Of a stretch of DNA of 64,000 nucleotides, positions 10,050-20,716 are shown one piece after another (the stretch's first letter is position 1; every line of letters starts with the position of its first letter). The position numbers were made by a program, and so were the translations under genes. Origin of the DNA: Chalara sp. BL73 (taxonomy: Eukaryota > Ascomycota > Leotiomycetes > Helotiales); the NCBI GenBank assembly GCA_918026815.1, contig CAKJVC010000010.1, positions 1,862,501 through 1,926,500 of the forward strand. Reading direction: 5' to 3'. The notes below the pieces were generated by a model. It saw nothing but the letters and a program-made list of their open reading frames with translations, was not told the origin of the DNA and ran no database searches.

Positions 10050-10725
10050 CTACAAACGACATACCCAGTCCGTGGCTGCTGTCACCGCCCTGGCCTTTTC
10101 TCGCTTGAAGCTTGGCTCCTAACACCGCAGGGCTCACTTACACTAGCCCCTGGCCAGCCTCCCGTATATAAAGCACTGCTTTCCTTCCCTTCTGCTGTCT
10201 GTAGCTTGTGCTCTTGGCTATAACAATTGATAGTTGTTCACACCTTTGAGTCCTTCTACCTGAGATCTACGGATCAAGATCCCTACTCGACTTGAGTTGT
10301 TACAATGGCCTGCCACAGGTTTGCAGCCGTAGGCTTACAGCAATTATGAGGGCGTATGACCTAAACCGCCGTAGGCTTCAGCTGCGGTACCTTCAGGGCC
10401 GCAAACGGCGTACCCAGCCTATGGCCAGCCACCGGCTTGCAGCCACTACAAAGGCGTAGGACATAGACTGTCGTGGGCTTCAGCTGTTAGAGTACTTTCG
10501 GGGATACTAAAGTCACAAGCTTGGCGACACTGTAGGAAAGGAATACAACGCGGTTGAGGGGCGAAGGATATAAAAGGAAGCTAGAATTCCTTGAAGGAGG
10601 GCAAGCTTGAGTATTTCATAGATTCATGGTCCTATATCTCCTATCAATACAATACTATTACTTCTGCAATCATAGGTGTCCTTACGTGCTACCTCGCAAT
10701 CTCTCCTGTTGCCCTCTATTTGTTA
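10050..10725 (+). mobile_element. LTR family E fragment, interrupted by LTR B
   Basis: Shares long stretches with the copy at 42974, for example TACTTTCGGGGATACTAAAG-like sequence, GGATATAAAAGGAAGCTAGA and GCCCTCTATTTGTTA. The 5' end is missing and the final CA is lost. TATAAAA near 10570 is a probable LTR promoter. Confidence 0.6.
10080..10304 (+). mobile_element. Solo LTR, family B
   Basis: TGTCACCGCCCTGG...GAGTTGTTACA, 225 bp, with a TATATAAAG box. The flanks GCTGC and ATGGC do not match, so recombination or decay removed the duplication. Confidence 0.7.
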
Positions 10726-10965
10726 GCGGTATATGTTCAGCATATGTCAAATATATACTTCATAAAGAATTCTACTTACTGTACACTAAGCTTATTTATT
10801 TATCTAATTACAAATTTACTTGCAGAGTTGTAACGTTTTCATTCCAAAGTTTACACGTTATATTGTACTTGTCGCAATAAAAAACGCGAAGTGCGTTTTC
10901 TTGGCATAGCTTATTCTTTGTTTGGCATATGTCGGGGAAAGGTTTCTGGCCTGGTTTTGTGCTAG

Positions 10966-11652
10966 ATCCTGTTACTGTCCTTCCTCTTCACCATGTTCCC
11001 CTCCACACTGTTATCCTATTACTTCAATACAGTACCAACCAAGAGAACCCTGGTGTTTCAACTTGACGAATCATCAGGATCATGGTGATCCAGATATCAG
11101 TGGATCATAAGTTCATCCAACGACCCAAGGCTACGAAGGCTCTATATCGGTAGACAGCATTTTTAGGATAGAAGCCTCATGCTCAACTTAAATAGTACTC
11201 TTCTATACGGGCTATTAGGATATTCTTTGACGTTGTCAGATGCAGGAGGATTACTTGGTATCAATAGCAGCTGGCTCGTGCCACACTGCACTACCCACCT
11301 GACCACCAACTTTCCCCAGACTTCCTACCTAACGGATTAGATCTTCTATCGCAGGCCCTTAGTGTATAGACCGTAATAACCTCTTCCGAGCCTAAGGCAA
11401 ACCAGAACGTTACATGAGCTGTACTTTCTCTCCTTAGCTTAGAATTCTCGTATTAAGCCTATCAAATAGTCTATAACAGGACGCCTAATTTGGATTTTTA
11501 CAAAGGTCCAGAGTCTTTATTCATTAATTAGCTTTTAAAACTGAGAGTTCAAGCGCTTTATCAAGTTCTTGTAAAAATATCCATTGTCCCTTCCTTTTCC
11601 AGTCCTTTTCTTTCCAGTTATTAGCGACCCGAGGGAAATATTCAAGTATATT
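10966..11652. other. Repeat-rich spacer, no gene recognised
   Basis: Contains TTAGCTTAGAATTCTCGTATT near 11435, resembling the interior of LTR family A, so the stretch is probably old transposon debris. No gene. Confidence 0.4.
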
Positions 11653-12688
11653 TTATATGCTCTTGTCGTGGGCTGCTAGCACGAGTATATTCGGATCTGA
11701 GTCAAACTTTTGGACCGCGGCAACAGTATTCCGAGCTTCATGTAGATTTATAGCCAGAGTGTTTCCGGAAGATGTTTCAGATATGGTGTGAAAGGGAACA
11801 TCATCAGGAGTACTATGCTGATATCCCAATGGCATATGATAGTATTCCGGGACCTTGGAAAAATCGCTGGCTGGATGGATTGGGTGGAATTCTACACCTG
11901 CACAACAATGATGAAGCATTTGGACGGATTTCGGAAGACGGGAGCCGAGATGGGGCCGTAACTCAGACACATGGTGAATACTATCTCCTGCACAATAGAT
12001 GAATGTGTTCTCGGTCGTGCGGGCAAGACCATTGAGATGGCCCACGGCATGCCCTGGAGCAGAGAGGAGATAGAAACTGCCGTCAGCGAAGTAGTCCAAT
12101 GCTTTATGGCCACCAATTTCAATGTTGAACTCGCTGAAATCCAGCTCGTTGACTTCACGTCCTTCGAACTCGCGTGCGAGAACAGGAGAGTCACGAACCA
12201 TTGGATATCCAGGAAAGAAGGATGTTTTAATACCAGGGCCGACGACTAAGGGTGTGGATTTAGGAAAGAGTGAAGGTCGCCCAATATGGTCACAGTGTGC
12301 ATGACTGCCACGAAATTAGCAATAGTAAGCAAATGAGCTATAAGCATCGCAATACTCGCCTCCAAATGATGGCCCTAATACTCTCAAGGGGAAAATCATT
12401 CTCAGTCAAAATATCGGAAACGTGCTTGTCGGCAGCTAGGTAATCGCCCGAGTCTTTGCACAAATCCATGATGCTTTGCGCAATTTCTGGGGGAAAGTCA
12501 TTTTTCATGTCTTTGGGACTCCCGAGATCAAAGATGACGCTGTGTTCCTTGCCTAAGGAGTCTTTGTGCGTCACCAGAAAGGCGTATGCGACAGGACACC
12601 ACTTTTCAAATCCCTTAATAGGAGGACCCATGAAGGGGGCGGTGGGTACTCTGCCATTGAAGGTGGTGTCAATAATTGACACCTGCAC
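11653..12688 (-). CDS. MBL-fold (metallo-beta-lactamase superfamily) hydrolase
   Basis: Exon 1 is 12688..12360 and exon 2 is 12304..11653; the product is 326 aa. The only junction that keeps the frame and yields IIWSHAHCDHIG uses a GC donor (GCGAGT) at 12359 and a CAG acceptor, so this is a GC-AG intron of 55 bp. The zinc-binding HxHxDH motif is seen as HAHCDH, followed by APGHAVGH and CAGDSIHH, the further ligand regions. Such fungal proteins hydrolyse lactones, thioesters or other esters; AHL-lactonase-like relatives share this layout. The substrate is unknown. A TCGGCACCGA site lies 144 bp upstream of the start codon. Confidence 0.82.
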
Positions 12689-12831
12689 CGTAGATGAGGA
12701 TGGAGGGATGTTTAGTGCACTTCCCGCGGGAATCTTGCAGAAACTGAAGCTGTTCTGAAAGAAGTCCTGCCTCGTAATGTTCTTTTCGGTCAGCGATTTT
12801 AATGCTTTTCTTCATTTGTACTCGCCTCGCT

Positions 12832-12841
12832 TCGGCACCGA
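12832..12841. promoter_or_regulatory. TCGGCACCGA motif upstream of the MBL gene
   Basis: Matches TCGGNNCCGA, 144 bp upstream of the MBL start on the opposite strand. The same pattern occurs in the divergent promoters at 6324 and 32256/32274. Confidence 0.4.
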
Positions 12842-13037
12842 AATTCTGTCCGGGATTACCCCTCTGTTTCCACCATAGAGCGAATCACTGTGGTAAATGG
12901 CGTGAGCGGCTGCGTACATCACTTTTATTACTGTATGGCTGGTGCTCGGACACTTCTTGAGTATCGGGGGCCTATCAGTTGATACTCCGAAGGTCTATAC
13001 GATAATACGGCTTCTGGACAATGCAACACCATGATAT

Positions 13038-13137
13038 GGGGTTACAGTTGGGCAAGGGTAGAAAAATCTTGGCCCATGGTAGAGTGTTTCTTGGCGTTTT
13101 GACAGGGAAGTTTCTACCCTGGCCCAACTGGAACCCG
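13038..13137. mobile_element. Short MITE of family D with 9-bp TSD CCATGATAT
   Basis: 100 bp, almost all terminal inverted repeat: left GGGGTTACAGTTGGGC, right reverse complement CGGGTTCCAGTTGGGCC. CCATGATAT is duplicated exactly at 13029..13037 and 13138..13146. The inner AGAAAAATCTTGGCCC matches family D. Confidence 0.8.
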
Positions 13138-13423
13138 CCATGATATTCGCCTGTGATTTTACCGCCTGAATATCACATTCTTGCTTGCGCAAAAATGTTA
13201 ATTGGCAAAAGTTGGTATTGCCCTTACTAAAGCTCACTATCCGATCTGTAATATTGTCTTTAAAGTAGTGGGGGTAAAGTTCAGATAGAGTATGTCAATT
13301 TAATGGTAGAACTTTTAAAAGAACTGCCTAAAGAAGAATAGAATGCTAAGATATTACTAAGCCGAAATCAGCCAATAACCTTTGCTGTTCCACACCTACT
13401 CTTATAGATTCAGCCAGCCTTTG
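13138..13423. other. Spacer, nothing recognised
   Basis: AT-rich, no coding signal, between the short MITE and a solo LTR. Confidence 0.4.
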
Positions 13424-13712
13424 TGTCACGGCCCTGGCTTTCTCTGGCTTGGAGCTTGGTACCGGACACTCCAGAGCTCGGACAGAGCACAACACCGGAC
13501 ATCCCAGAGCTCGGATGGAGCTCAGTACCGGACACCGCAAAGCTCGCCTATCCTGGCCTCCGGCCAGTTCCTGTATATAGAGCACTGCTTTCCTTCCCTT
13601 CTTCTGTCCGTAGCTTGTTCTCTTAGTTATGATAATTGATAGTTATTTAAACCTCTGAGTCCTTCTACCTAGATCTACGGATCGAGATCCCTATTCAGCT
13701 TAAGTTGTCACA
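13424..13712 (+). mobile_element. Solo LTR, family B, long variant with internal tandem repeat, TSD CTTTG
   Basis: TGTCACGGCCCTGG...GTTGTCACA, 289 bp, flanked by CTTTG at 13419..13423 and 13713..13717. It is longer than other copies because an ACCGGACA...AGAGCTCGG unit is repeated three times at about 13460-13545. Confidence 0.88.
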
Positions 13713-14812
13713 CTTTGGAGCTGGCCAGATAACTGTAGCTCCCTTGAAAGCACTTAGACTTAGAAGTGGTGGCATCGTTGCTGGTGCATAGCTTTCAAGC
13801 GAACTTTCTGAATTAGTTGCTACTAATAGCTGTTCCATAGCAGTGTCCTTTTAAGGGGGGGGCAAAGTGAGTGATGAGATCCGCCTGAACCACCCAGCCC
13901 CTTGTTATATTACCTTAGAAGGACTATTATTTTTCTTAGCTTTCAGCCGGAATGTACCAATTAACTAATAGAAACTCAAAATATATAGCCTGTGATGTTT
14001 AATTCGGTCCACGCTTGGAGGATATACAATCATCCTCCTTAAGATATCATACATTATACTCTACAGCGAGTATGTCTACAGGTTCAACTTTAACCTGGTC
14101 TTGCAATTCATGACAGGCACTCCAATAATAGTGTCATACGTTAAAAAGCAGGCAGCCCCTCTTCTACGTAACAGTAATATGTCGCAAACAACCAAGTAAC
14201 TAACTGTCTACGGTCAATAAACTCCTCCAAAGAAATCTCGAGATTTATCTCCCGCAGGATATCCAAGCCCTGAAAGCCTTCTAGATCATGAACCTTGTAG
14301 CTTCCGATGCTACATTCTATAAACGCCAAGGCTACGGTGTCCAATCTTACATTGGAATGTAGTGATATTCAGGTTCAGGTTCAAGTGAAGTCATTATTCC
14401 TTCCGAGCCCTCGGTAGCTCCAGGTTATGAGCAACAGAATGAAGTTTCTGCTTGCCTGCGGCCGTGGCCACCTGTTATCTAGTTCAGAATTTCCAAGCTG
14501 ATACTGCTGAGATGCAGCTGAGGAGTGGTGGCCGCGCTCGACGAGAAACAGTACTCTTCACACTGTCGTTCATAAGGAGCCATAGTGAGGATAAGATATT
14601 CTCAAAATCGTTCCTACGCCTTTTCTCTTTGTAAGTCTTGTTCCGTTGGAGAAGTGGTAGCTCTGTGGATAAGCATACCCTTGCGCTTGCAGAAGTGCTT
14701 TATCTTCAACGTTAACGCCATCTTTCAAGTCATCATAGAAGACGGTAGTTACCCTCGAGGTCCTTTCTCCGCCATTCCAAAATCTGTAGTTTCGCGATCG
14801 TTGATATTTGGA
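13713..14812. other. Gene-poor spacer, possible gene relic
   Basis: No convincing gene. A 67-aa open frame on the minus strand (14141..14344) and one reading toward 14600 on the plus strand have a protein-like look but match nothing I recognise. Could be transposon debris. Confidence 0.3.
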
Positions 14813-15118
14813 TTAAAAATTCGGTTAATATCTCAAATACCATCAAAAAGTGCCGATATTTCTGAAATACCATCTTTTTATTTGACCTCTATCTGGCCAT
14901 ACCACCTTTTTAAAACAATGGTATTTCAGATAGAGGCCAAAAAAATAATGGTATTTCAGATAGACACCAAAAAAATGATAGTATTTGAGATATTTCTGAA
15001 ATACCATTATTTCATGCCAAGACTAACTAACGCACCTGACCCACAAAGCTTTAAATTCAAACAATCCCACGTATTTTTAACTTTTTGTACATTTTGATTA
15101 TTTATTGTTTCGATCAAT

Positions 15119-17056
15119 ATAACTCTTCAAATAGGCTCTACTTTTCCTAATATATCTTCAGCAAAAGAAGCTATTAAATTCTACGTTTCAAGCGCTTCCG
15201 AATCATGGAAAACAGCCTATTCAGATAAAACGCGCTTCGATATTGTATGCCGTACGCTTCGATTTTGCAAGTTCCGAATTAGAGCTAGTGATTCTAAAAA
15301 GAAAGGTGTTTATATAACTCATTTAAAGCCTTATACTTGCTTTTCTGCAAGTCATTTCGGAGCATCGAATATGAATAGTTTAGGGTATATAATACCTCAC
15401 TATCGTGCTGCGGTTGTTAATAATCCTAAAATCACTCCAAAGCAAATCCAGTCAATTGAGCGCTTTCAGTACTATAACAAAATTCCTTATCTTCAGGCTT
15501 ACCGCGTAAAACAAGCTATTCTCGAAGAAATGTATAGTGACGAAACTCAATCGTTTGTTTTGCTTCCGGCGTATATCGAAAAGTTCAAAGCTGTAAATTC
15601 AAATAATTACGCTGTTTTGGAAACTTAAGCAAATAGTGTATTTTAAACGGCGTTTTTTGCTCCAGCTCCTTGTCGATCGGCTACAAAGCGCCTTCGCCAG
15701 TTTTATGCTATCGACGGTACTCATACAAAGTCTCGGTATCGTATAATATTATTGATTTGCTGTAGAATCGATGCAAACGACAAAGTAACGCTTTTAGCCT
15801 GGGCATTAGTACCTATTAAAGAATATCACTAGTGGAGCTGGTTTTTACGTTACTTGAAGCTTGCTTTCCCTGTTACTTTGCTGGCGCAGCATACTTTTAT
15901 TTCTGATCGTGAGAAAAGAATAGCAAAAGCAGTCGAAGAAAAGTATTCTTAAGCAATTCATTTTTACTGTTGTCAGCATATTGCAGACAATTTACAGCAA
16001 AGATATAGCAATAAAGTACGGCCTTTGTTTTGGAAAGCGTGTAAAGCTAAAACGCCGCAATTGTACGAAAATGAAATGGCGAAATTGAAAGAAGTTAGTA
16101 CTAACGCTTTTGATTATTTTTGCAATATCGACAACAAGCTGTAGACTAGAGCTTACTTACAATATCTTCGATTTGGCTATAATACTTCTAATATTGTTGA
16201 ATCCTTAAATTCTAGCTGGAACGACTATCGGCGTATGCCTTTTCTTCAAATGCTAGATAGTATATACTTTTCAGTAACTAAAATATAGTTCAAAAAGCGA
16301 TCAACAACTAGCAAATCCGATCAACTCGCTGACGTGCCTATAGCTAAATTTGGAAGTCGTTTTCAAGCTTCTCGTCGATATCGAGTATACTCTACAAATG
16401 AGAATATTGCTCAAGTTAAAGATCTTAATACGGGTCGAAAATGGGTAGTTATTTTAGATCAAAAGTCGTGCGACTGTTAAGACTTCTGGGAGTATCAATC
16501 GCTTTGTTTTTACGCTATTGCAGCTGCAAAAGTGCTGCAAATCGACTCAATTCAATACTTTGAAGATTTGTATACTACAAAAGAATACAAAAAGACTTAC
16601 CGCTATATATTACTGCTAGTATCGATCGAAAACCTTTTTTTTGATAATTTAATCAAGCTACTTGTTTTACGCAAAGGAGCAGGTCGGCCACGAACTAGAC
16701 GTATACGCAAAGGCAACTGAAACAAAAAGCAAACGCGTTGCAGTAATTGCTTCGATTGGGGTCATAATCGACGTAGTTGTACAAGTCAGCTAGTTTCAAA
16801 TGGACGTCGACAACGAGCTTTTGATTGGCTTCAAGAAGTCGACAACGAGGAAGTCGACAACGAGGAAGTCGACAACGAGAAAGTCGACAACGAGGAAGTC
16901 GACGACGAAGAAGAACAATTGGAGCTGAATGATGAAGAACAAGAAGAAGAGGCACAACGCCTTGATCAAGAATTGGGCATACAAGTAATAGAAGAAGTAG
17001 ATGTAATTGTTGAACTAGGGGAACTTTGTGATAGCGACAGCGACGATAACTGTTAG
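15119..17056 (+). pseudogene. MULE transposase, inactivated by nonsense mutations
   Basis: 645 codons lie in one unbroken frame with no indels compared with copy 2, but the start is ATA where copy 2 has ATG and several premature stops occur. They replace Trp (TGG to TAG or TGA) or Gln (CAA to TAA), all C:G to T:A. Retained features: DGT and SDR catalytic-Asp regions of the DDE domain, CxxH motif (CQHIADNLQ), NIVESLNSS with the likely catalytic Glu, a SWIM-type finger (CDC ... C), and a C-terminal CCHC knuckle with an acidic tail. The family cuts and pastes elements with 9-bp duplications. This copy cannot make a full protein. Confidence 0.9.
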
Positions 17057-17266
17057 TAGCCATTTGTATGTAGTTATGATCATGTGACTAGCACCTGAAA
17101 CTGCAAAAGCGTACGGAGTTCATAAATTGCAATAGAAATTGAAATAAAATAAAGTCAAATACAAAAACTTACACTACTGTAACAACTTAAAACAAACAAA
17201 AGTCTCGATTCGTGGATTTTAAGAAAAAATAAATAAAAGTGTAAACGCTGTCAATTGTTATACAGG

Positions 17267-17663
17267 TGTAACAGCCAGAGCCGGTTAGAGACGGATAGGA
17301 GCTCAAGGGCCGCAATCGGCATGCTCCACTTTTGAGCAGCTACAGACGTACAGCTACAGCAGCCACAGGCGTACAGCTACAGCAGGCATACAGCTACAGC
17401 AGCCACAGGCATACAGCTATAGCAGCTACAGGCTGACTGCTACAGAAGGCATACAGCTACAGCAGCCACAGGCATACAGCTACAGCACCACTGGAAGGAT
17501 ATAAGGAACAGCTAGAGCTTTCAGGAGGAAAGCAAGCTTGAGTGTATCTTTTAGACGGACAAGCATACTTTTGATATCAATACATCACTATTTCTACTCC
17601 ATTGCAGTCACGTGTTTTTACCTGTTATATTGCAACCTTTTCTGTTGCCCTTTATTTGTTACA
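17267..17663 (+). mobile_element. Solo LTR, family E, inside MULE copy 1, TSD ACAGG
   Basis: TGTAACAGCC...TTTGTTACA, 397 bp. ACAGG is duplicated at 17262..17266 and 17664..17668. It carries a CAGCTACAGCAGCCACAGGC minisatellite at about 17338-17490 and a TATAAGG box. Confidence 0.9.
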
Positions 17664-18413
17664 ACAGGAAACTGCCTAAAAGCTAGTGTGTCAAAAGCCG
17701 AGCCCTGTAGTGTTAAGGGCCGAGCCCTGTAGTGTCAGGGGCCGAGCCCTAAAAGGTTTTATTTATAGCGTATGTTGGAAGATATCTCATATACCATAAT
17801 TTTTTTGAAGCATATCTCATATACCATTGTTTTTTTGGAGGATATCTCATATACCATAAAAGTGGTATGGTCAGATAGAGGTCAAAAAAAAGATGGTATT
17901 TCAGAAATATCGGCACTTTTTGATGGTATTTGAGATATTAACCGTTAAAAATTTAGTTCCAGTCATTACAGAAGACTGCCGTGAAACGCATCAGACCTGT
18001 CAGCCTGTGTTGGCCAGCGGTGTCTGAATGGAGCAAGGCTGACAAACTTGAAAAATATTAGGTCTCATGACTGTGGAAGATGGAACTTAGATTTACATCT
18101 TATTCAGGTTGTTGTTGTCATGGTTTTGGACCGGCTTTCAACTTAGGCTTGGCTAAGGAGCGAATAAATTGACGCTATATGACCTACGCAAACGTTAAGC
18201 GTCGGTATAGAAGGAGTCGGGGCTTCGGCGACTTAAGGACTTCCAGCCCTCTGCTAGGCATGCTGGGGAGGCTCCGGGATATTGGGGTTGTTCGGTGTTA
18301 AGACCGTACTGTGGATCTACATAAGGAGTATTGTGTAGTGGGAAGTCGCTAAGTATTGGCATTTCGGTGAATGATGACGTTGGAGCAAATCTGTGAGTCT
18401 AAGCCCGATCCAC

Positions 18414-18434
18414 TTCGGCGGCATGAAAGCCGAA
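18414..18434. promoter_or_regulatory. Inverted repeat TTCGGC-N9-GCCGAA upstream of the SDR gene
   Basis: Perfect 6-bp arms containing CGG/CCG half-sites, 105 bp upstream of the SDR start codon. The spacing differs from the TCGGNNCCGA group. Candidate Zn2Cys6 binding site. Confidence 0.4.
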
Positions 18435-18538
18435 ATGGAAGATACTCGGTATGGTACAGTATGTATATCTAAGACTGCCGATAATTACTTAAGTTTTAAC
18501 CAGCTGTTTCAAGCTGTCCAAGCCTATATCGTTATATC

Positions 18539-19474
18539 ATGACAGCAGCCTCACGACCTCAACCCCCCCGGCCTACGCGGTCTCTGCACGGAAAAGTAGC
18601 CATTGTCACCGGAGCTGGAGCTCTCCCGAGAGGCATTGGGAACGGACGTGCAGCAGCAATACTCCTGGCAGAGGATGGATGTGCAGTTATTTGTGTTGAT
18701 CTCAAATTAGAACTCGCTCAAGAAACTGTCGCACTAATTGAGCAAGATGGCGTCGGAAAAGCCAAAGCAGTAGCGGCGGACGTGACCAAGGCAGAGGACT
18801 GCAAGCGAATTGTTAACCTAGCCTTGTCGGAATACGAAAGGCTAGATATTTTAGTGAACAATGTTGGGGTGAAAGGGCCTATTGGTTCAGCAGTGGAGGT
18901 GGATATGGAAGAATTTATGACGGGGCTAGGGGTAAACGTAGGCAGCATGGTTCAAATGACTAAGTATGCTGTCCCTGCCATGATCAGCAATGAAGGCCAG
19001 TGGGCTGGGAGCATCGTCAATATTTCCAGTGTCGCTGGCCTGTTAGGCGGCCTCCCAAACCTTCTCTATCCTACCAGTAAAGGAGCAGTTGTGAATATGA
19101 CCCGAGCTATGGCTGCAAACCATGCGCAACAGCGAATTAGAGTGAACTGCGTTTGCCCAGGTATGCAATCTGTTGTTCCATAAAGCCTTAGTGTCACTTC
19201 ATGAACGTCTAGCTAAGATGAAGCAGGAACCGTGTATACCCCGATGGTTTATGGAGAGGGACCGGGGATGACCCAAGAGGTGCGTAAGTCTCGTGCAGCA
19301 GGAACTTTACTTGGGACAGAAGGCAACGGCTGGGATGTGGGTAGCGCAGTTCGATTCTTGGCTAGTGACCTTTGCCGATGGATTACCGGTGTAATTCTCC
19401 CGGTTGATGGGGGCATCTCAGCTGTGGTCCCAACACATGGCCTTAGAATGCCACTCGAAAAAAAGGTGGAATAG
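18539..19474 (+). CDS. Short-chain dehydrogenase/reductase (classical SDR)
   Basis: Exons 18539..19160 and 19227..19474 give 289 aa. The junction yields CPGTVYTPMV, a standard SDR segment. Motifs: VAIVTGAGALPRGIG (the glycine-rich cofactor loop with a few extra residues), DILVNNVG, VNISSVAG (catalytic Ser), YPTSKGAV (catalytic Tyr and Lys), and the C-terminal DVGSAVRFLASD...ITGVILPVDGG. The family oxidises alcohols or reduces ketones with NAD(P); the substrate is unknown. The gene occupies the 1.6 kb between two inverted MULE copies and appears undamaged. It lacks the heavy C-to-T change of its neighbours. Confidence 0.92.
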
Positions 19475-19785
19475 TATTACGCAATATTAGTAAGCATTGT
19501 CTCGTAGTATTCGGGGTCGAGTATAGTAGCTGGCTTTCCTAAAAACTAAAAATCGTCATCTCGTGTAATTGCAATATTACATTAAAGAAACGGTTAATAT
19601 CTCAAATACCATCAAAAAGTGCCGATATTTCTCAAATACCATCTTTTTTTTTGACCTCTATCTGGCCATACCACTTTTGTGGTATATGAGATATCCTCCA
19701 AAAAAATTATGGTATATGAGATATCCTTCAAAAAAATTATGGTATATAAGATATCTTTCAACATACGCTGTAAATAGAACCTTTT

Positions 19786-19947
19786 AGGGCTCGGCCACTG
19801 ACATTACAGGGCTCGGCCACTGACATTACAGGGCTCGGCCCCTGACATTACAGGGCTCGGCCCCTAACACTACAGAGCTCGGCTCCTGACACTACAGAGC
19901 TCGGCTTCTGACACTACAGAGCTCGGCCCTTAACACTACAAAGCTCG
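19786..19947 (-). repeat. 22-bp tandem repeat in MULE copy 2
   Basis: Seven units of AGGGCTCGGCCCCTGACATT-AC type, plus a partial, with a few substitutions. The matching place in MULE copy 1 (17687..17752) has only about three units, so the array changed length after the copies separated. Confidence 0.85.
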
Positions 19948-19982
19948 TTTACACTGCTTTTTTCTTTTTTTCTGTTTGTAGC

Positions 19983-20603
19983 TGTAACAAATAAAGGGTA
20001 ACAGGAGGGATTGCAATATAACAGGTAAAACACGTGACTGCAATAGAAATAGTGATGTATTGATATCAAAAGTATGCTTGTCCGTCTAGCAGATAAACTC
20101 AAGCCTGCCTTTCTCCAGGAAGCTTTAGCTGTTCCTTATATCCTTTCAACCGTGCTGTAGCTGTCAGCCTGTAGCTGCTGTAGCTGTATGCCTATGGCTG
20201 CTGTAGCTGTATGCCTGTGGCTGCTGTAGTTGTATGCCTGTGGCTGCTGTAGCTGTATGCCTATGGCTGCTGTAGTTGTATGCCTATGGCTGCCGTAGCC
20301 GTATGCCTGTGGCTGCTGTAGCTGAGCTTGTAGCTGCTGTAGCTGTATGCCTATGGCTGCTGTAGTTGTATGCCTATGGCTGCTGTAGCTGTCAGCCTGT
20401 GGCTGCTGTAGCTGTCAGCCTGTAGCTGCTGTAGCTGTATGCCTGTGGCTGCTGTAGCTGTCAGCCTGTAGCTGCTGTAGTTGTATGCCTGTGGCTGCTG
20501 TAGCTGTATGCCTGCGGTTGCTCATGGGCGGAGCATGCCGCTTACGGCCCGTCAGCTCATAAGCTGTTATGAGATCCGTCTCTAACCGGCTTTGGCTGTT
20601 ACA
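19983..20603 (-). mobile_element. Solo LTR, family E, inside MULE copy 2, TSD GTAGC
   Basis: TGTAACAAATAAAGG...GGCTGTTACA, 621 bp, with GTAGC at 19978..19982 and 20604..20608. It is longer than the copy in MULE 1 because the roughly 23-bp TGTAGCTGTATGCCTGTGGC unit is repeated many times at about 20155-20520. Confidence 0.9.
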
Positions 20604-20716
20604 GTAGCTTGCTTTTTTTGTTATAACAATTAACAGCGTTTACACTTTTGAGTTTCTTTTCAATTTTTATTGCAACTAATTAACTCCGTACAATCATAAC
20701 TACATACAAATGGCTA

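Larger units (their letters stand above)
9990..10965. mobile_element. MITE family D, copy 2, degenerate, carrying nested LTRs E and B
   Basis: The left arm near 10005-10048 (AAATCTTGGCCCAGGCCAGC, then TTGGCAATTCGCCAAGAAAC) and the right arm 10726..10965 (ATGTTCAGCATATG, TACTTCATAAAGAATTCTA, GGCATATGTCGGGGAAAGG) match copy 1. Between them lies a family E LTR, itself split by a family B LTR at 10080..10304. The right terminal repeat is missing, so no TSD can be tested. Confidence 0.55.
14822..17944 (+). mobile_element. MULE DNA transposon copy 1, RIP-damaged, TSD TTAAAAATT
   Basis: The ends CGGTTAATATCTCAAATACC and GGTATTTGAGATATTAACCG are perfect inverted termini extending into TIRs of well over 100 bp built from repeated GGTATTT(C/G)AGATA modules. 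The exact 9-bp duplication TTAAAAATT is at 14813..14821 and 17945..17953. A transposase pseudogene (15119..17056) reads rightward. A family E solo LTR is inserted at 17267..17663. About three copies of a GGGCCGAGCCCTGTAGTGT-like unit lie near 17687-17752. Confidence 0.93.

Noticed and set aside
10080..13712. LTR B copies at 10080 and 13424 as the two ends of one full-length retrotransposon around the MBL gene
   Set aside because: They differ in length and interior; the 13424 copy has its own perfect 5-bp duplication; no gag-pol sequence lies between; and the interval holds a host gene.
16695..17063. 122-aa minus-strand frame with RCRLPRCRLPRCRLP repeats
   Set aside because: Antisense shadow of the acidic EVDNEEVDNEE tail of the MULE transposase.
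17267..20603. The two inverted family E LTRs as ends of a composite element carrying the SDR gene
   Set aside because: Each has its own 5-bp duplication within a separate MULE copy, so each is an independent solo LTR.
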